Assembly (NCBI GenBank): GCA_963662175.1
Contig: OY759214.1
Coordinates: 80,798,037-80,862,036, forward strand
DNA from: Aradus depressus
Taxonomy: Eukaryota; Arthropoda; Insecta; Hemiptera; Aradidae
Reading direction: 5' to 3'
DNA length: 64,000 bases
The position numbers and the translations under genes are program-made. The number at the start of each line of letters is the position of its first letter. The stretch's first letter is position 1. This document shows, piece by piece, positions 27,001 to 42,000 of the stretch. The notes beneath the pieces are model-generated. The model was not told where the DNA came from. It searched no databases and worked only from the letters and a program-made list of their open reading frames with translations.

Positions 27001-30000
27001 AGTTTTGTTAGTTTATGGAGACAAGTCTCTTCCAATAGATGGGACCAAAATGTCAATTTCCATATAAATTGGAGTTACACATTTTTTTGGTTTCACCGAC
27101 GATATATATTTTGCTTCCATTTTATATATTATTACTTATTATTTATTATAAAGAATATAAATGAAACGGGTCGCACATTAATTACATTACAACACACACA
27201 CACACACACACATACATACAGATATATTTTTTTTCATTTTTGGAATCAGGGGGTTCTGGTGAAAACTCAACATTTTTTGATAGATTAAATAACTTCCTCC
27301 ACACTTCTTGTAACTGCGGAAGTGAAATAGCATGAAAGTAGGGAAGGGAATCCACCAAATGTATAATATTGAAGAAGTTACGAAATTGTCGAAGCGAAGG
27401 GCTTCCGTATTTAAAAATGAGTTCAGGAAAACATTATAGTGACTAATACCCACTACGCCTACTACCACTGCCCTCGCTCTGGTGGGCATGAGCCCGACTC
27501 TGCTGTGAAGGTCCTAAATGTTGCCTACCCGTGTTTATCCACCTAGGCTAGAGGTCTTATTGTTTGGTTTATTTGTTATTATTCTTTAGGAAAAGTAGCA
27601 GTTTGACAGTAGCATCTGTATTTATATCAACTACTTAGTAACACAGAAATAGAACAGACTGATTTTAGCATACAACAAAGTATATTTTAAGTATATTGGC
27701 TATTCAAAGTTAAAGCAGGAACTCTGCTGCATTAAGTTTTTTTCTTCAGAAAATGAGGAAATGTAACCACCAGGTACACCTATATTTATAAATGAGTCAC
27801 CCAGATGCAAACCCTGCTGTCATAAAAAAAAAAATGAGTTAGTGGTATCACTGGATTCAGTTTTTCAATTGCTGCACATCTGAACTAAAATCAGAGATCA
27901 AAACCTGTTAAAACCCTCTGAAAAATCAAAAAGAAAACCTCGAACGGCTGCAAAACCTGCTAAGTTCTCAAGATGGTAGGATGCAAAACCAGCCAAGTGT
28001 ATAAAGGGTGCAAAACCTGTTGAATGATAGGGGCCAAGATGGTCAGTTTCAGAACTTGGTATACAAAACCTGATAAGTATGGGTACAACATAGCAAGGTG
28101 TTGCAACGAAAGACGCAGAAATAAAATATGTTAAAATACTTTTATTGTTGCATTTTGGAAATGTTGCGTTTATTTTTGACGATTTTTTAAAAACAAATTG
28201 CAGCTTTGCATCTATAACCGTTTGATTTTAACAGTTTTTCCCCCTTTGCCAAAATTTGTTTAACATTGACTTAGCAGGGTTTGCATCTGGGTGACTCAAA
28301 TATAAAATTCAAGATAGAATGAAAATAATGAATAAAACACTTTTTTTTTTACTTAATTTTTATTATTTTGCGATATCCCCACTCGATTTTATATCTGGTT
28401 GAAATAAATGTTAGTAACTTCAGATATTTTCAGAAATATGGTCGAAATGGTGCCACAAGAACCACTTAAATTCTATCAATTTTCCTGCAGTTTTTTACCA
28501 ATAAGATCCTAGAAAATATAATATATTATTGAAAACTGACATTATTGCAGAGATATTGTGAAATAATTCAAATGGACTTTATTTAATATATTGTCTAATT
28601 TCACTAACTATATATACATGGGAGTACTTTCGGTATTTCTACCATCCTCAGCCAAAAGCATAAGAGATAAGACTAAGTTAACATTACAGAATGTCAGCCT
28701 CTCGAGGAACCCATTACCCTCCCTACTGGTATTCCCCATGACGTCAGACATTCCTAACTAAGCTAAATTGTCAAGCTGTGAGATATTTTATGACAAGGCG
28801 GTCCCCATATTTCAAATGTGTGACCCCTTCTAAGATCTAGGTATAAAGCATTAACAATGAACAGGCGAATAATATAACATTAACAAATCAAAAATAATTG
28901 GTTCCAGTTACAACTTAATTAAAATTATTATACTGTAAATTATATAATTTTAATTAAGTTGTAACTGGAACCAATTATTTTTGATTTCTTAATGTTATAT
29001 TATTCGCCTGTTCATTGTTAATGCTTTATCCCTAGATCTTAGAAGGGGTCACACATTTGAAATATGGGGACCGCCTTGTCATAAAATATCTCACAGCTTG
29101 ACAATTTAGCTTAGTTAGGAATGTCTGACGTCATGGGGAATACCAGTAGGGAGGGTAATGGGTTCCTCGAGAGGCTGACATTCTGTAATGTTAACTTAGT
29201 CTTATCTCTTATGCTTTTGGCTGAGGATGGTAGAAACACCGAAAGTACTCCCATGTATATATAGTTAGTGAAATTAGACAATATATTAAATAAACAAGTT
29301 TTATTTTATTTTTCAAGTCCATAATATATTATGTTTTGGCTATTCAAATTTGATGTAAGAACACTTAGGCCAGTTACTGGGGAGAAAAAAGAAACATAAT
29401 TCGGAAATAATTCATGGCATATGTTTTAACTATACTTAACATTTTCGCAGAGATAAAAATTACGATTACCTGACGTCGTACAGGCCCGAGATCATCCCTT
29501 AATCTGCAATCCGAAGCCGTGCTCAAGGTTTTTTCAACTTTCAGATAAATACCTCGTGCGGGGAAAGATGTATTCAATGAACATTACGAGCATTACTCCA
29601 ATGTAATTATTCGAATTGAGTTCAGCAAAACCATAAAGATAGTAATAAAAGTAACATTTATTATATTAAACAATTTCACGCCATTATTTAACTATGGCTT
29701 TAAGACAGGAAAGGTAGTTTAAAAGTTTTATGTTGTCATTTAAGTATAATTCAATTTTGAACAATCTTAGTATTTCTGAAATTGAAAGAATTTTAACTTT
29801 ATTTCTTTAATTGCTTTTTATTTAATGATATTGCGCAATGATGATAATAACATTATTATTTGCTTCCCCAGGGATATGAAGTATAGAGAAAATGATGTAA
29901 TCGGTCAGAAATTCGATGTTGATTTCACCAGAATTTCATGTTTTAATTTGATTCCAAAAATAAATAAAAAAATAGTCGGTTAATCACCGGCTATGTACTT

Positions 30001-33000
30001 CCCCAGTACAAATTATTCAACTATGTTTTCGCTCTTCCTCCAAAACCAATCGCCCGTTTCTGCTAAAACTCATTATTTGACTTACATACTGGCTTTTTAA
30101 TATATAATAATAATAACTGCTAAAAATATCGATCAATAAATAATATATATATATATTTTTTTTTTCCTTAGTTTTTATTTAACGTCGCATCGACTGCAGG
30201 GCCATTAGCGTCGACTATTGCTTCTATATGTCTTCGTAGAATTTTGTGTCTTGAAGGAACTGGATGAGTCCGTTGTATTCGTCGGTGGGTGTTTGAAGTA
30301 GTTTTTTCATGTCAGTCGGTAGTTTGTATTTGTTTCTTAATGCGGTGTAGTTTGTGCAGTTAGTCAGTATATGTTGTACTGTGAGCTCTGTGTAGTCTTG
30401 GTTGCAGGAGCGTGTCGGGTGTTCAAGTCCAAGAAGTAAGTAGGAATGTGTCAGTTTCGTATGTCCAAGTCTTAGTCTTGTGATGACTACCGTGTCTCGT
30501 CTGTTGCCAAATATAAATAATGATATTGTCACAACAAATATAATGTTCTTACCCATTTCAGGAGATATCGAACAGCTTATTTCATTTTTAAATGACAAAC
30601 GTAATCTACCAATGAATACGAATCGGAGCATTTCAACAACAAATTCGAAAACTTCCGTGAACGCTGTATTTTCGCGGTATATAGAGACACTACAATCACA
30701 GTTGTATATATCTTATTTTAGCTATCACAAAACTATAATTTCATGTATAAAAGAAATTGAAGAACAAATAAATTTGAAAGTTTAATTCCTCATACTACTT
30801 TTCTTATTGTAACGTTATAAAACAAATTTTAATCAAAATCAGTGTTCGACAGATTTTTAAACATCAATTCTCGTGAGTACCGCGTCACTCACACATTTGC
30901 TTTTTTTTTTCTGAGGCTTATTGATATTTATTTTATAGTTTTTTTTTTTTCCTTTTGACTTTCTATGTATTTATTCTAAGGGAACTTCATTCCCTGAATA
31001 ACATTTCTTTTTATACATTCATTCAATATCTAATATATAAACTGCTACTTTACATGTTGATCAGGTAACGACAGACTGGATGTTCGAGCATCCCGGTTTA
31101 AAGTGAGCGATCTCCAAGGCAGATCTCTCTTCTCGGCAGACAAGAATGAAGTGCTCATCGGATCAGATGTACTTAGGCTGTCTGGTAAGTCTTATAGTTT
31201 GTTAGTTAGTTAGTCTTATATATACACGACAAAAAAGGTCATAAAAAATTAACTACGAATATAAAAAAAAATATATTTTTTTAAAAAATTTACTAATAGG
31301 TGTTTATAATGGTATAAATCATTAATACAACAAGAAAATTTGCTAAAAGTGTAAAATATGGCATTGTCAAAATGTCAAGAGGGGAGAAATCACTCATCAT
31401 TTATAACTCACTGCAACTACTAAGGAAGTCTCTAGGCCATTGGCGCTGTCGTTGGGGTGTCGGGGAAGTGTCGCAGAATGGAGAGCACGAACTAGAAGGT
31501 TATTGTGGGAACTAAGAAAGGAATGAGGATTTAGCAACTTCGGTGACAAAAGCACGTCAGTGTGAAGAGTTTTGTTAGAGACGTAATAAGGAGCATTGGC
31601 TATTTTACGAAGGTTTTTTGATTAAAAGGATTGGATGTGCTGGAGATTGGAAGCTTTGGCAGAACCCCAGAGTTCAAGTCCGTAAGACCAGATAGTATAT
31701 AAGTCGTTTTGTTTTCAAAGTTAATTTGGACCTTTTGTCTAGTCATAGTCTTAGTGACACATCTAGTAGTCTTAGTGACACGTCTAGTAGTCTTAGTCAC
31801 ACAGAAATAAATAAATTTGAATTTCATGTTCTTTTCGTTTTGCCATCGACATTATCATGAAAATTCTTTAATGATCATAGTCATGAACAAATATTTTATA
31901 ATTATTAATTTAAATTTGCATACTGAGTGTTATTCACTTTCTACATGCAACTTGGAAAAATCAATGTCAATTTCATAGTTGGGTCATTTAGTTATTTCTT
32001 TATTATCTTAGCATGACTATTATACTATTACTGACCTTAATATAGTTTTTATTATTATAATTTTTTTTAAAGAGTAAGGAATCCGAATCTCGCTGTGTTA
32101 TTATTCAATGTGTATGTTTGAAATTTCTGGAATTTTAGCAAGATTTTAGCTAGGTTAAAACATCATTTTTTAGACTGTAAAGAACTTTCTTATACCAACC
32201 ACTCTTACTGATCACACTCTCTCTCTCTCCACCTCTCCCTAAGTAACTCTCAAAACTACGCTGTACAAAAAAACAAAAAATATCGCTGACACCAACTCAT
32301 TACCCCTGTATACACAGAAATGCCAGTATAAAATGAAGTTGAGAAGGGGGAAGAGGAGGGAGAGTGATATGTTAAAATGTGGTTGGTATAAGAAAATCCT
32401 GTATGTAATCACATATAAATATCATGTATTACTTTACTTTACTTTTTACTTTCCCTGGCGCTACGGTCCTTGTAGAACCTGGGCCTCCGCAACAATTTTC
32501 CGCCATTCTTCTCTATCCTCGGCCTCCCGTCTCCATCTTCTTACACCCATCGTTCTGAGGTCGTCCTCCAGCCAACGTAAGCGGGGTCTACCTCTTCTTC
32601 TTTGTCCTCCCGGGTGTCCCTCCAGTATCCTCCTCGGCAATCTGTCTGGCCCCATCCTCTGTAAATGCCCCAGCCATCGCAGCCGCCCCTGCTTCACTAA
32701 GGCCATCAGGTCCGGGCTCTTGTACAGGTCCCTCAGCTCCCTATTGGTCCGTATTCTCCATCTATCCCCCTCTGGAGTAGGGCCGTATATCTTCGTCTCC
32801 CATGTATTGAGTAAGACTTCGTCCCTCCTTGTCAGGACCCAGGTTCCACTCGCGGATGTGACGACCGGTTTCAGGACTGTTTTATAAATTGCCATTTGGG
32901 CGTCTCGGGACGTAGTCCTCGATCCGAGCACCTTCTGCAGTGACCGTTATCCTCGCTTTGATGTCTTCTTTAACGTCGTTCCTTTCCGTGATAACGGCCC

Positions 33001-36000
33001 CCAGGTACTTGAAGCTATCTACCCGGTCAAACCTGCAACCTCCAAGTACGAGTTCCTTGTCTCTTACTTCTTTCCTCGTGGTTCTTATGTACTTGGTTTT
33101 GCACTCGTTAACAAGAAGACCCAGCTTCCTGGACTCCTCGTCACATTTCTGGAACGCCTCCGCCAACGCAGCTTTCGATCGTCCGGATATGACCACATCG
33201 TCCACATATGCGAGATGCTGACCAAGCCTTTTATAGATCGTGCCATTAGGATTCGTACGGATGCCCCTAATAGCTTTTTCCAGAGTTATATTGAAGAGTA
33301 AGGGGGATAATGGGTCGCCCTGTCTAAGACCCTGCCTGACCTCAAAGCTTTCCGAGATCGCGTTCTGGACCTTGACCTTTTCACATGTGTGCGTCAATGT
33401 CATCCTTGAGCCTTATCAGTTTTGGGGGGACGCCAAACCCATACATGTTTTGTAGGAGTTGTTCTCTATCTACACTGTCGTAGGCTTGCTTGTAGTCGAT
33501 GAAGAGGTGGTGCAGGTCGACGTCATTTTCGTAGCATTTTTCCAGCATTGTCCTCAGCGTCGAAATATGGTCTATCGTCGATCTTCCCTGCCCGAACTCG
33601 CATTGGTATTCTCCAACCACCTCTTCAGCCCGTCTCATTAGCCTCTTCAGGAGGAGTATAGAGAATATCTTTTAGGTGGTGTCCAGAAGTGCGATCCCCC
33701 GGTAGTTTCCACAGTCCAGCTTGTCTCCCTTCTTGTGGATCGGACTGATCAACGCGGTGGACCACTCCCTCGGCATTTTACTCTGTAATCCAGATGTCAT
33801 ACACGAGCCGGTTCACCTCCCTCGTTATTTCGTCCCCACCAAATTGCAGCAGCTCCGCTGGGATTCCGTCTTCTCCTGGCGTCTTATTATTGTTGAGTAT
33901 ATAATATATCGTAATATTATTACGTCACATATTTTTCTTTATACAAAAGTTTTAGATTCTGGGGTTGGGATGTGTTTCCCGAACTTTATTATGACTTATG
34001 ACGAGGTCATGAAATAAATTATAATCCCATTTTGCTATTATTGAATGTAGATAACTGAAATGTTAGGAATTTTGAATAGTTTGGAATCCGATTCCTGCTA
34101 TGTTATTATTGAGTATGGATATTTGAAATGTTTGTTATGGTTACAGGTGCAGGAGGGGTTGTAATTGAAGGGAGCCTTCAGACTCCTCTGGTCAGAGCAA
34201 GTCCTGGCTCGGATCTCAGGTAAGCTAACATTCTAATTAATCACTTTATTTAGTGTCAAATGTCTTCTCAAGGTTGATGGTCCGTTCTGGGCAATCATTT
34301 TGAAATGTTTAACATTCATATTTAAGTAAGTTGTTGGTTTTTAAGATAACTTGAACATTTCATTAACATTAGTTAAGATAAAAAATATAAAGAAAAACGT
34401 ATGATAGTCATAATCGGGTAATCATTGAAAAATATTCAAATTGTCTCCTTTTTTCAGCCCCCACGGGGCTTTTCCGTGTCCCTCCTGTACAGTCTTAAAA
34501 ATATGGAAAACATTAAAAATAAAATTTCAATAAAATTTTAAATAAAAACAGAAAAATTTTGAAATAGTATGTGCTGAATTGAAATACAAATATATGCATA
34601 CCTATATGAAATAATTCAAAAATTATTTTATTGTTATCACATTGAAAAATGTATCACAAAAGTCAGCCATTACACGTTGTACACAATACTACATAATAAT
34701 ACATAACAAACCAAAATATACACATTTAATAGGTTCCAAATTAAGCATCACACTCAACGCATAGAACCAAAATCCGCGACAAGGTATTCGTCAACTGAAT
34801 AAAAAGCATTTTCGATTAGAAATTACTTAATTTTGATTTTAAAATCTTTCAAAGGCAGGTCGCGCACCGATCTTGGTAACTTGTTAAATAATTTACAAGA
34901 AAGAAAATAAAAGCTATTCGTGCTGTTAGCCTGAATTGTCTGGCAATATATCTGCTGTTATGGTGGTAATTAAAAAGTGACAATAATAAATAGAGGAATA
35001 AAAATATACAGTTTTTGAGAAAGTAAGTACGTATACACTAAAAGAAATACATGATTTTTTGAGGAATAATTGAACTTTTCATTTGTATTTTAGAAACAAA
35101 TAGCTCCATGAAAATGTGCAGAAGACAACAGTTTAAATAAAATTAAGGCTCCAACGTTATGTTAGTTAGTTATTGTGTTTTATGCTCGGACTTCAACTAC
35201 GAGGTCATATCACCTACTACCGGAGGGCTCTTTCGTCGCTCTGGTGGTCATGAGGCTGACTCTACGGTAAGGAGTAGCTGACATCAGACAGGCTCGGGAC
35301 CATCGCGTAATGTCACATCCGAAGGATGTCGTGCTGAATGTTTTTTTACCTCTCACAATCAGATAAAAACTTAAGGGCCTCGGTCGGGTTTCGAACCCCC
35401 ATCTTGAGTTCAGTAGGCTACCACCTATGAGCTACCGTGGCCCTCAAACGTTATGTTTAACGAACTCAAGAAATTTAAATAAACTCAATTTTTCTTGAAC
35501 ATAAAAAAAAACTATAATAGTTATTATGTTACCTTTATACCTCTATTACCTTTGTAATCGTGCGAGCACCGTGTGTGCATCTGCGTGTGTGTGTATGTGA
35601 TTGGAACGTTGTGAGCGCTCCAACTCAAAAACGATTGTAGCAATGAATTTGAAGTTTTGGAAGAAGATATTACATGTCCTAATCGACCTTCTTGCCGTTC
35701 ATATTACAACATGTGTGCAATGATATTACTTCACACGAAATGGCGAGATTCCTTTTTATATAGCAGCTTTGAGTGCGATGGTATATTCAAGGTCCTCTTT
35801 AAGAATTCCTAGCACATTACCTGAATAGAGACAAGCTAGTGGGGTCCGGACTCCACTGGCGCTGATAACAGCACTTCTGTTGAAGGCGCCACAGGTAGAC
35901 ATCGACTGGAAACATGAGCCGAATATATTGCATAAAGACAGCGTAATCATTTTTTATCTCATGAAGTAATGCAATTTTTATTACAGCCAGTTTTCAATAA

Positions 36001-39000
36001 CCAGGGACAACTAGTCCATCTATTTTTTTGTAGCCGACACGACAAACGGAATAATTTAATTCAAACTCCTAACGGAAACAAATTCTATTAAAATTTGTTA
36101 GAAGTTGTATAAAAGTTGAAACGAAGCCTCTAACTCCTAGTGGTAGAGTTGTATCGGAATATATGAGGCCGCCACGAGAGCCCTCCCTCAGGAAGAGTGG
36201 AGGCGAGGGATGCATCTCAAAGAGGCTAACTGGCAAACTTTCCCACCACCGTCACTCGTGTCACTCTCACAAGTCTGTCTCTTCGACTCTTCGATTTCCA
36301 TCAGCTCCTTCGTCTCATTATTAGCCAAGTTTGGAGAGCAAAGTTTCCTTCTCACGTTTCTACTTCGACTCGGTAGATTATATATGTTATATATTTTGTT
36401 TTTATTTATTTTTTATTATTTTGGCTGAAGACTTTAGTGTTGTTGAGACATTTGTATAGTGTATAATTTGTTCTGAAACCTACCCGAAATTCCTCTTTTT
36501 TAAGTATATTGCCTAATCGTTCTGAAATTTTCCCCAAAATATGGTAATCCCACCCATTTCTTAGTCCCTATATTATTTGTTGTGTCTAATTTTGGTATTT
36601 ATTTTAAATGTTAACAACTTTACGTTATATTTTATTGTACATGTTTTTTTCGCTGCAGTAGGTTAGGTTAGGTTTTTGACTCATGCCCGGGCTTTAACTA
36701 CGCTGTCATATCGCCTACTACCAGAGCGCTCTTTCGTCACTCTGGTGGACATGGGCCCGACTTTACTGTGGGAGTCCTAAATTTTGCCTACCCTAAATTT
36801 TTATTCACCTAGGGTAGGGGTCTTTAACGAGTACCTGACATCGTACAGGCTCGAGACCATCGCTTAACGTCCCATCCGAAGGACGGCGTGCTTAAGTTTA
36901 TTTTACCTCCCAGATAAAATAAACTAAGGGCCTCGGTCGGGTTACGAACCCACGTTCTTGAGCTCAGAAGGCAAGCACGCATAGCACTGAGCTACCGGCG
37001 CCCTCAGCCCTTCGTTGCAGTATTAATGATGGTTAAAAAGATTTTAATATTTTTAAAAAACATATGTTTTTCTTAAAAGTTTCACAATAAAAATTGTTAT
37101 TGTTTTCGACATATATTGTTTTCGAGTTATTAGGTAACAAACATACTATGAATTTTTTATACAGTATTCTAGAGACAGAAATAAGAAAAAAAGTTCCTAC
37201 AAACATGGGTCCATAAATGAAAGAATCAGAGAAACATTTTTTTTAAAAAACCTTCTTGGAGTGAAAATTGTATATATGAAAATTTTTATTCTAGGTCTTG
37301 AAGAGGACGACATTTAAAATAAAATAAGTGCTCAAACATTATATTTAACAAATTAAATTTTTTTTTTTTTTTCTTTTTCTTTTTTTTCTCTCTCTTTTCT
37401 TTCATCTTGAAAAACAAAATGTTTTAAAATTTTTCTATTACCTAAAATGAACAAAAACATTCTAAATTAAGCAGCAAACTCAAACTAAAAAAAAAATGCA
37501 TAAGAAGAAAATTTTTATTTTTGAGGATCAGGCAAAAATCAACATACAACGCCTTCAATTACTGCAGGGCTTGGCAACTATTTTGTAGTTGCATGACGCA
37601 TTATTCCTTACGTTTTCAAGTATATTTCAAAGTGAGTAAAAATATATTAAATTTTTTTCGCGGTCTGCACAAGACAGAGCCCTAGTATAAAGCGTTGAAA
37701 ATGTAATCGATATTATGAAGGGTGATATTCACTACTCACATTTCTCTTTCTCTCTCAAGCCGCCATTTCAGTAACTAAAGAAATGAATAAAATACATTTC
37801 TGATTCTACTTATCTTATCCTTTCATTTAATAACCATGAACTTTTTTTTAGGGTCCCTCCTAATAAAAAATGTATGCTTTGTCGAAAAACAAGATGTTTT
37901 TTTGTTTATATATATAATAGTTCGTCACAACTCATCGAATGTACTTCGTTTTTCGAAAAATTGTCTATTCCGCAAGAAATGTATGCATAAAGTTTCAGTT
38001 TCGGCATTACACCATCGTCAGATTTAGTTGTAATTTGAGTGTGAATCAGTTTAAAGCACAGGTAGATAAGGAAGGGATCGAACTTCCAAGTAGGAATTCC
38101 CCGTTTCTTTAGAGTTAAGAATTGTTTTGTTAAGAAAGCGGTAAAATTAAAATTAAAGGTACATTATTTATTATAGTTAATTATTATAATTGATTTATGC
38201 CCGAGCTTTAACTACAAGGACATATCACCTACTACCAGAGCGCTCTTTCGACACTCTGGTGGAGATTAGCCTTACTATGGGAGTCCTAAATTTTGCTTAC
38301 CTTAAATTTTTATTCGTCTAGGGTAGGGGTGTTTAACGAGTATCTGACATCGTACAGACTCAGGACCATCACTTGATGTCCCATCCGAAGGATGGCGTGT
38401 TAAGTTCATTTTACCTTCTAGGTAAAATAAACTAAGCGCCTCGGCCGAGTTTTGAACCCAAGATCTTGAGCTCAGTAAGCAAGCATTAGTTATTATATTT
38501 TTTCACAATATGTTCGCATTTCTCAACTTCAAGGAATCAAATCCTTAAGAAATACGAAAACACACAGTTCGCTAGGTTCCGTTTTCGGTTTCCAAACAGA
38601 ATTCTGAAGAGAGGGATATATTACTATAGAAGATTATGAAAAAGGAAAACCAGTGAAAAGGTTAAGAAAACATGGGGTGGGAGAGATTGGTTGATGTGGT
38701 TAAAGACAGGAACACCAGTGGTCTATATGGGTGGTACTACCTTCTGTATGAGGAGGAGCAGGCTGTGGTAAATGGTCTTCATCATGTAGCTCCACCGTCA
38801 GTCCTATATCCAACCTTCAAATTCAATATGTTGCCTCGATAAACATCAGATAACCATTTTCCTCCCTTAGAATGAAGGACTTATCTCATTATATGAGGCC
38901 TACAGAACAGTTTAATATCCTATTTCTTTTCGAGGGCGCCGGTAGCTCAGTGCTATGCGTTGCTGACTACACTCAACATCCAGGGTTCGAAACACAACCG

Positions 39001-42000
39001 AGGCTCTTAGTTTATTATATCTGAATGGTAAAAGCCGTCCTTGGAGTGGTCCCGAGCCTGTACGATGTCAGGTACTCGTTAAAGAGGTGAATAAAAATGT
39101 AGGGTAGGCAAAATTTAGGACTCCCATAATAGAGTCAGGCTCATGTCCACCAGAGTGACGAAAGAGCGCTCTGGTAGGCGATATAACATCATAGTTAAAG
39201 CCTTGGCATGAGTCATGATTACTAAATAACGAACTCATAATTTCTCCCTTATAAAGGAACGAATGAACGAGGCAAAGTAATATCAGAGTCGTTCACAATA
39301 AATTGCGAAATTTAGCTATATCAAGTATAGGGGAAGTTATATAATCTGTCAGAAATACGTTACGTGTCTTCACCGGAATTTCATGTTATCCGACCCTACG
39401 ATTTCAAAAATGAAAAAAAAATGTGTGTCAGTGAACACGACAACTGCCATTTTCATTTGAAATTTCATAAAGACAACACCTATTAATTTTCAGTGGAATT
39501 GACCAAAGGGAAGGGTATGGTCGAGGTATAGCGTATAGCTGCTGATGTAAGGAATGTGTCGACATGAAATTGTACATTAACATTTAACGTTCTCGTATAC
39601 ATACGAGTAGAAAGTAGTTACAAAATACCAACGCTTAATTAGCCTAATCATTCCCTAAATATATTATATATTTATGATATATTATCGGCCGAAAGGAAGG
39701 GGAGAATTAGAAGAGGGTGAATATAAGTCAACTATAGATTTTTACAAAGGGTCGTTTGGTTTTGGAGGGAGAGAGAAAACGTAATTGATTAATTGGTACT
39801 TGGTAAGGGTAATGGTGATTCACCATTGGTTTTTTTAGTTTTTTGGTTACCTGTAGTGAGAATGGGGCTCCAGGAAAATGATAAAGTCAACAAAATTTTG
39901 AAAATATTCAACCATGTTCCCGAGGTAAATTTTTTTTCGCAATTATAGAAGAAAAAAAAATGAAGAAAAAATAAAAACTTTATGGTATTACTGTCCTGGT
40001 GTTCACAGTCTGGTCTATTCCTCTTTGTGGAATCTACGGAATTTCTCAATAACCGGGGAAGACATGGCGAATTCCGGGGACATTTTATAGGGTCCGAATC
40101 CCCCATATTCTTCCGATGTCTGAATGAAGACAAATCAAGGGAGTTGATCGGTCGGGTCCCCAAATTCAGATCATCGTCGTAAAATTCATAAAAATGTAAA
40201 CTTGTTGGAAATATGGAAATAATAGTCTCAAGTATTTAATAGAGATTTTTTAAAAAATTGTTTATTTTGAATATTTACAATCGGTAAAAAACCATAAGTA
40301 TATTTGTTGATACAATTAAAAAAATGAAATAAAAATGAAAAAGAAGAAAAGAAAGATGAATAAATTTTGAAAATATATAAAAAAAATAATTTAAAAAAAA
40401 AGTATATACATCGATAACATATGGTTATTTACAAAATAATAAATAAAAAAAATTGTAATGTGGCCATTACAGGACTTTCTTATACGAACCACGCTTACAG
40501 ACCCCTCTCTTTTTCCCCCTTCTCAAAATCATTTCATTTTGTCTCTTTCTACAGCGTTATCTTGAGAGTAGACATACCCAGTAATGCCAGTATGAAATCA
40601 TTTTGAGAAGGGGTAAGAAGATCTGTAAGCGTGGGTGGTATAAGAAAGTCCTGTAATGGCCACATCACAATTTTTTTCTTAATTTTTATAATTTTTCAAA
40701 ACTATCAATACATAAACCATATTTTAAAGTTCGTTACTATGAGTTACGATGTAAAAAATATATATTACAGACATATAGTTTACATTCTTCGGGGCGCTAT
40801 TACTTTGGTCGTAGTGATTCTATCTCAAATCTAAGGATCATTAGCGATTGTAAATTTTATACGGAATAATTTTGGTAAGAATCAATTTTTCGAAAGTAAT
40901 AACCGTTTTCTGATAAATCAAGGAAACGTCCAAAAGAATTTGTTTCAAAACTACATTTCAAGATGGTTTTCGGCATATATCTCGAAAACCGGACGACCTT
41001 GTAAAAATCATATTTCATATAAATTATGTATTTTAATATTTTTTCTTCTTACATTTACTCATCCTTGTACATATTGCCATTTTTTTTTTTTTTATCATTG
41101 TCACAGTAGGATTTAAACGCACAGTAATAAAAAACAGCTTATCGAGTAAGAAAGGTTAATTACACAGTACAATATGATAAATGCACAGTAAAATCCAACT
41201 GTAAATAAAATTTTAACCCAATAACTGAAAATGTATTGCCTAATAAGTTAATCCAATAACACGGTTAATAAAGCGCAGTAGAAAATTTCAGAACACTAGG
41301 TAAAAAATTTGAATGCCCAGTAAAAAAAATCAAGACTAAGATTTAAAACGCGAAGTACAAAATTGCAATTTACCGAGTAAATCCAGTTGATGTATTCGAA
41401 GAAATAAAATTGTGACCCTCCCGTCGGTCCTTTTAGTGAAACAGTCCAGTCCAGGTTCTCCTGATATAGAGAAACCCCATGGGGGAGCATAAAAAAAATA
41501 TCAATTGCGAACAGGCTAATTTATTTACCGTAAATATATCCTTTTTACTCTGCCTTTATTTTTTTTTACTATTCGTTAAATATTATTCTACTAGCATTTA
41601 ATTTATTTACTGTGAATATATCCTTTTTACTGGCGTTTATTTTGTTTACCATTCTTTTACTTTTTTAACCATGTTATAAATTTATTTCTCTGAATTTAAT
41701 CTTGTAAGTGTTAATCAATTTTGTTACTGTGAATAATATTTGTTTTCTACTCAACTTTAATTACTGTGCACAACTTTTTGCTACTGTGCATTTAATTTTC
41801 ATCGTAAATATGGCCAATAAATATAAAAAATATTGATAAACATATATTCACTCCCGAAAAAATTGTCTATGCACGTAGTGATGATATACAAGTTGGCAAT
41901 CAGAATATCAATCATAAACTAACTTTCACTAAAACATTAAAGCGTGTAATAGGTTTCTATATCTAACGATTACTTCATTAAAAAGTTTTAGAATAATATA

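Larger units (their letters stand above)
28578..29294. mobile_element. 717-bp near-perfect palindrome, Penelope-like foldback with two hammerheads
   Basis: Arms of 351 bp (28578-28928 and 28944-29294) are separated by a 15-nt spacer. Only a handful of mismatches were seen (for example in the pairs at 28635 and 28850), and the register never slips, so it is young. Each arm contains tattgtctaatttcact, a hammerhead motif (28618-28655 minus; 29217-29254 plus) and one TGACGTCA. No protein frame of note. It lies in intron 2. Confidence 0.85.

Noticed and set aside
32333..33641. Plus-strand ORFs of 60-184 codons
   Set aside because: Shadows of the antisense RTE reverse transcriptase, which explains the same bases with clear motifs.
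36421..36460. Hammerhead starting GGCTGAAGA
   Set aside because: CTGAAGA is present, but no stable stem II and no GAAA follow in register (gttgagacat).
39789..40182. Gene at the block open on both strands
   Set aside because: Overlapping frames on both strands, no recognisable domain, and no flanking splice pair.
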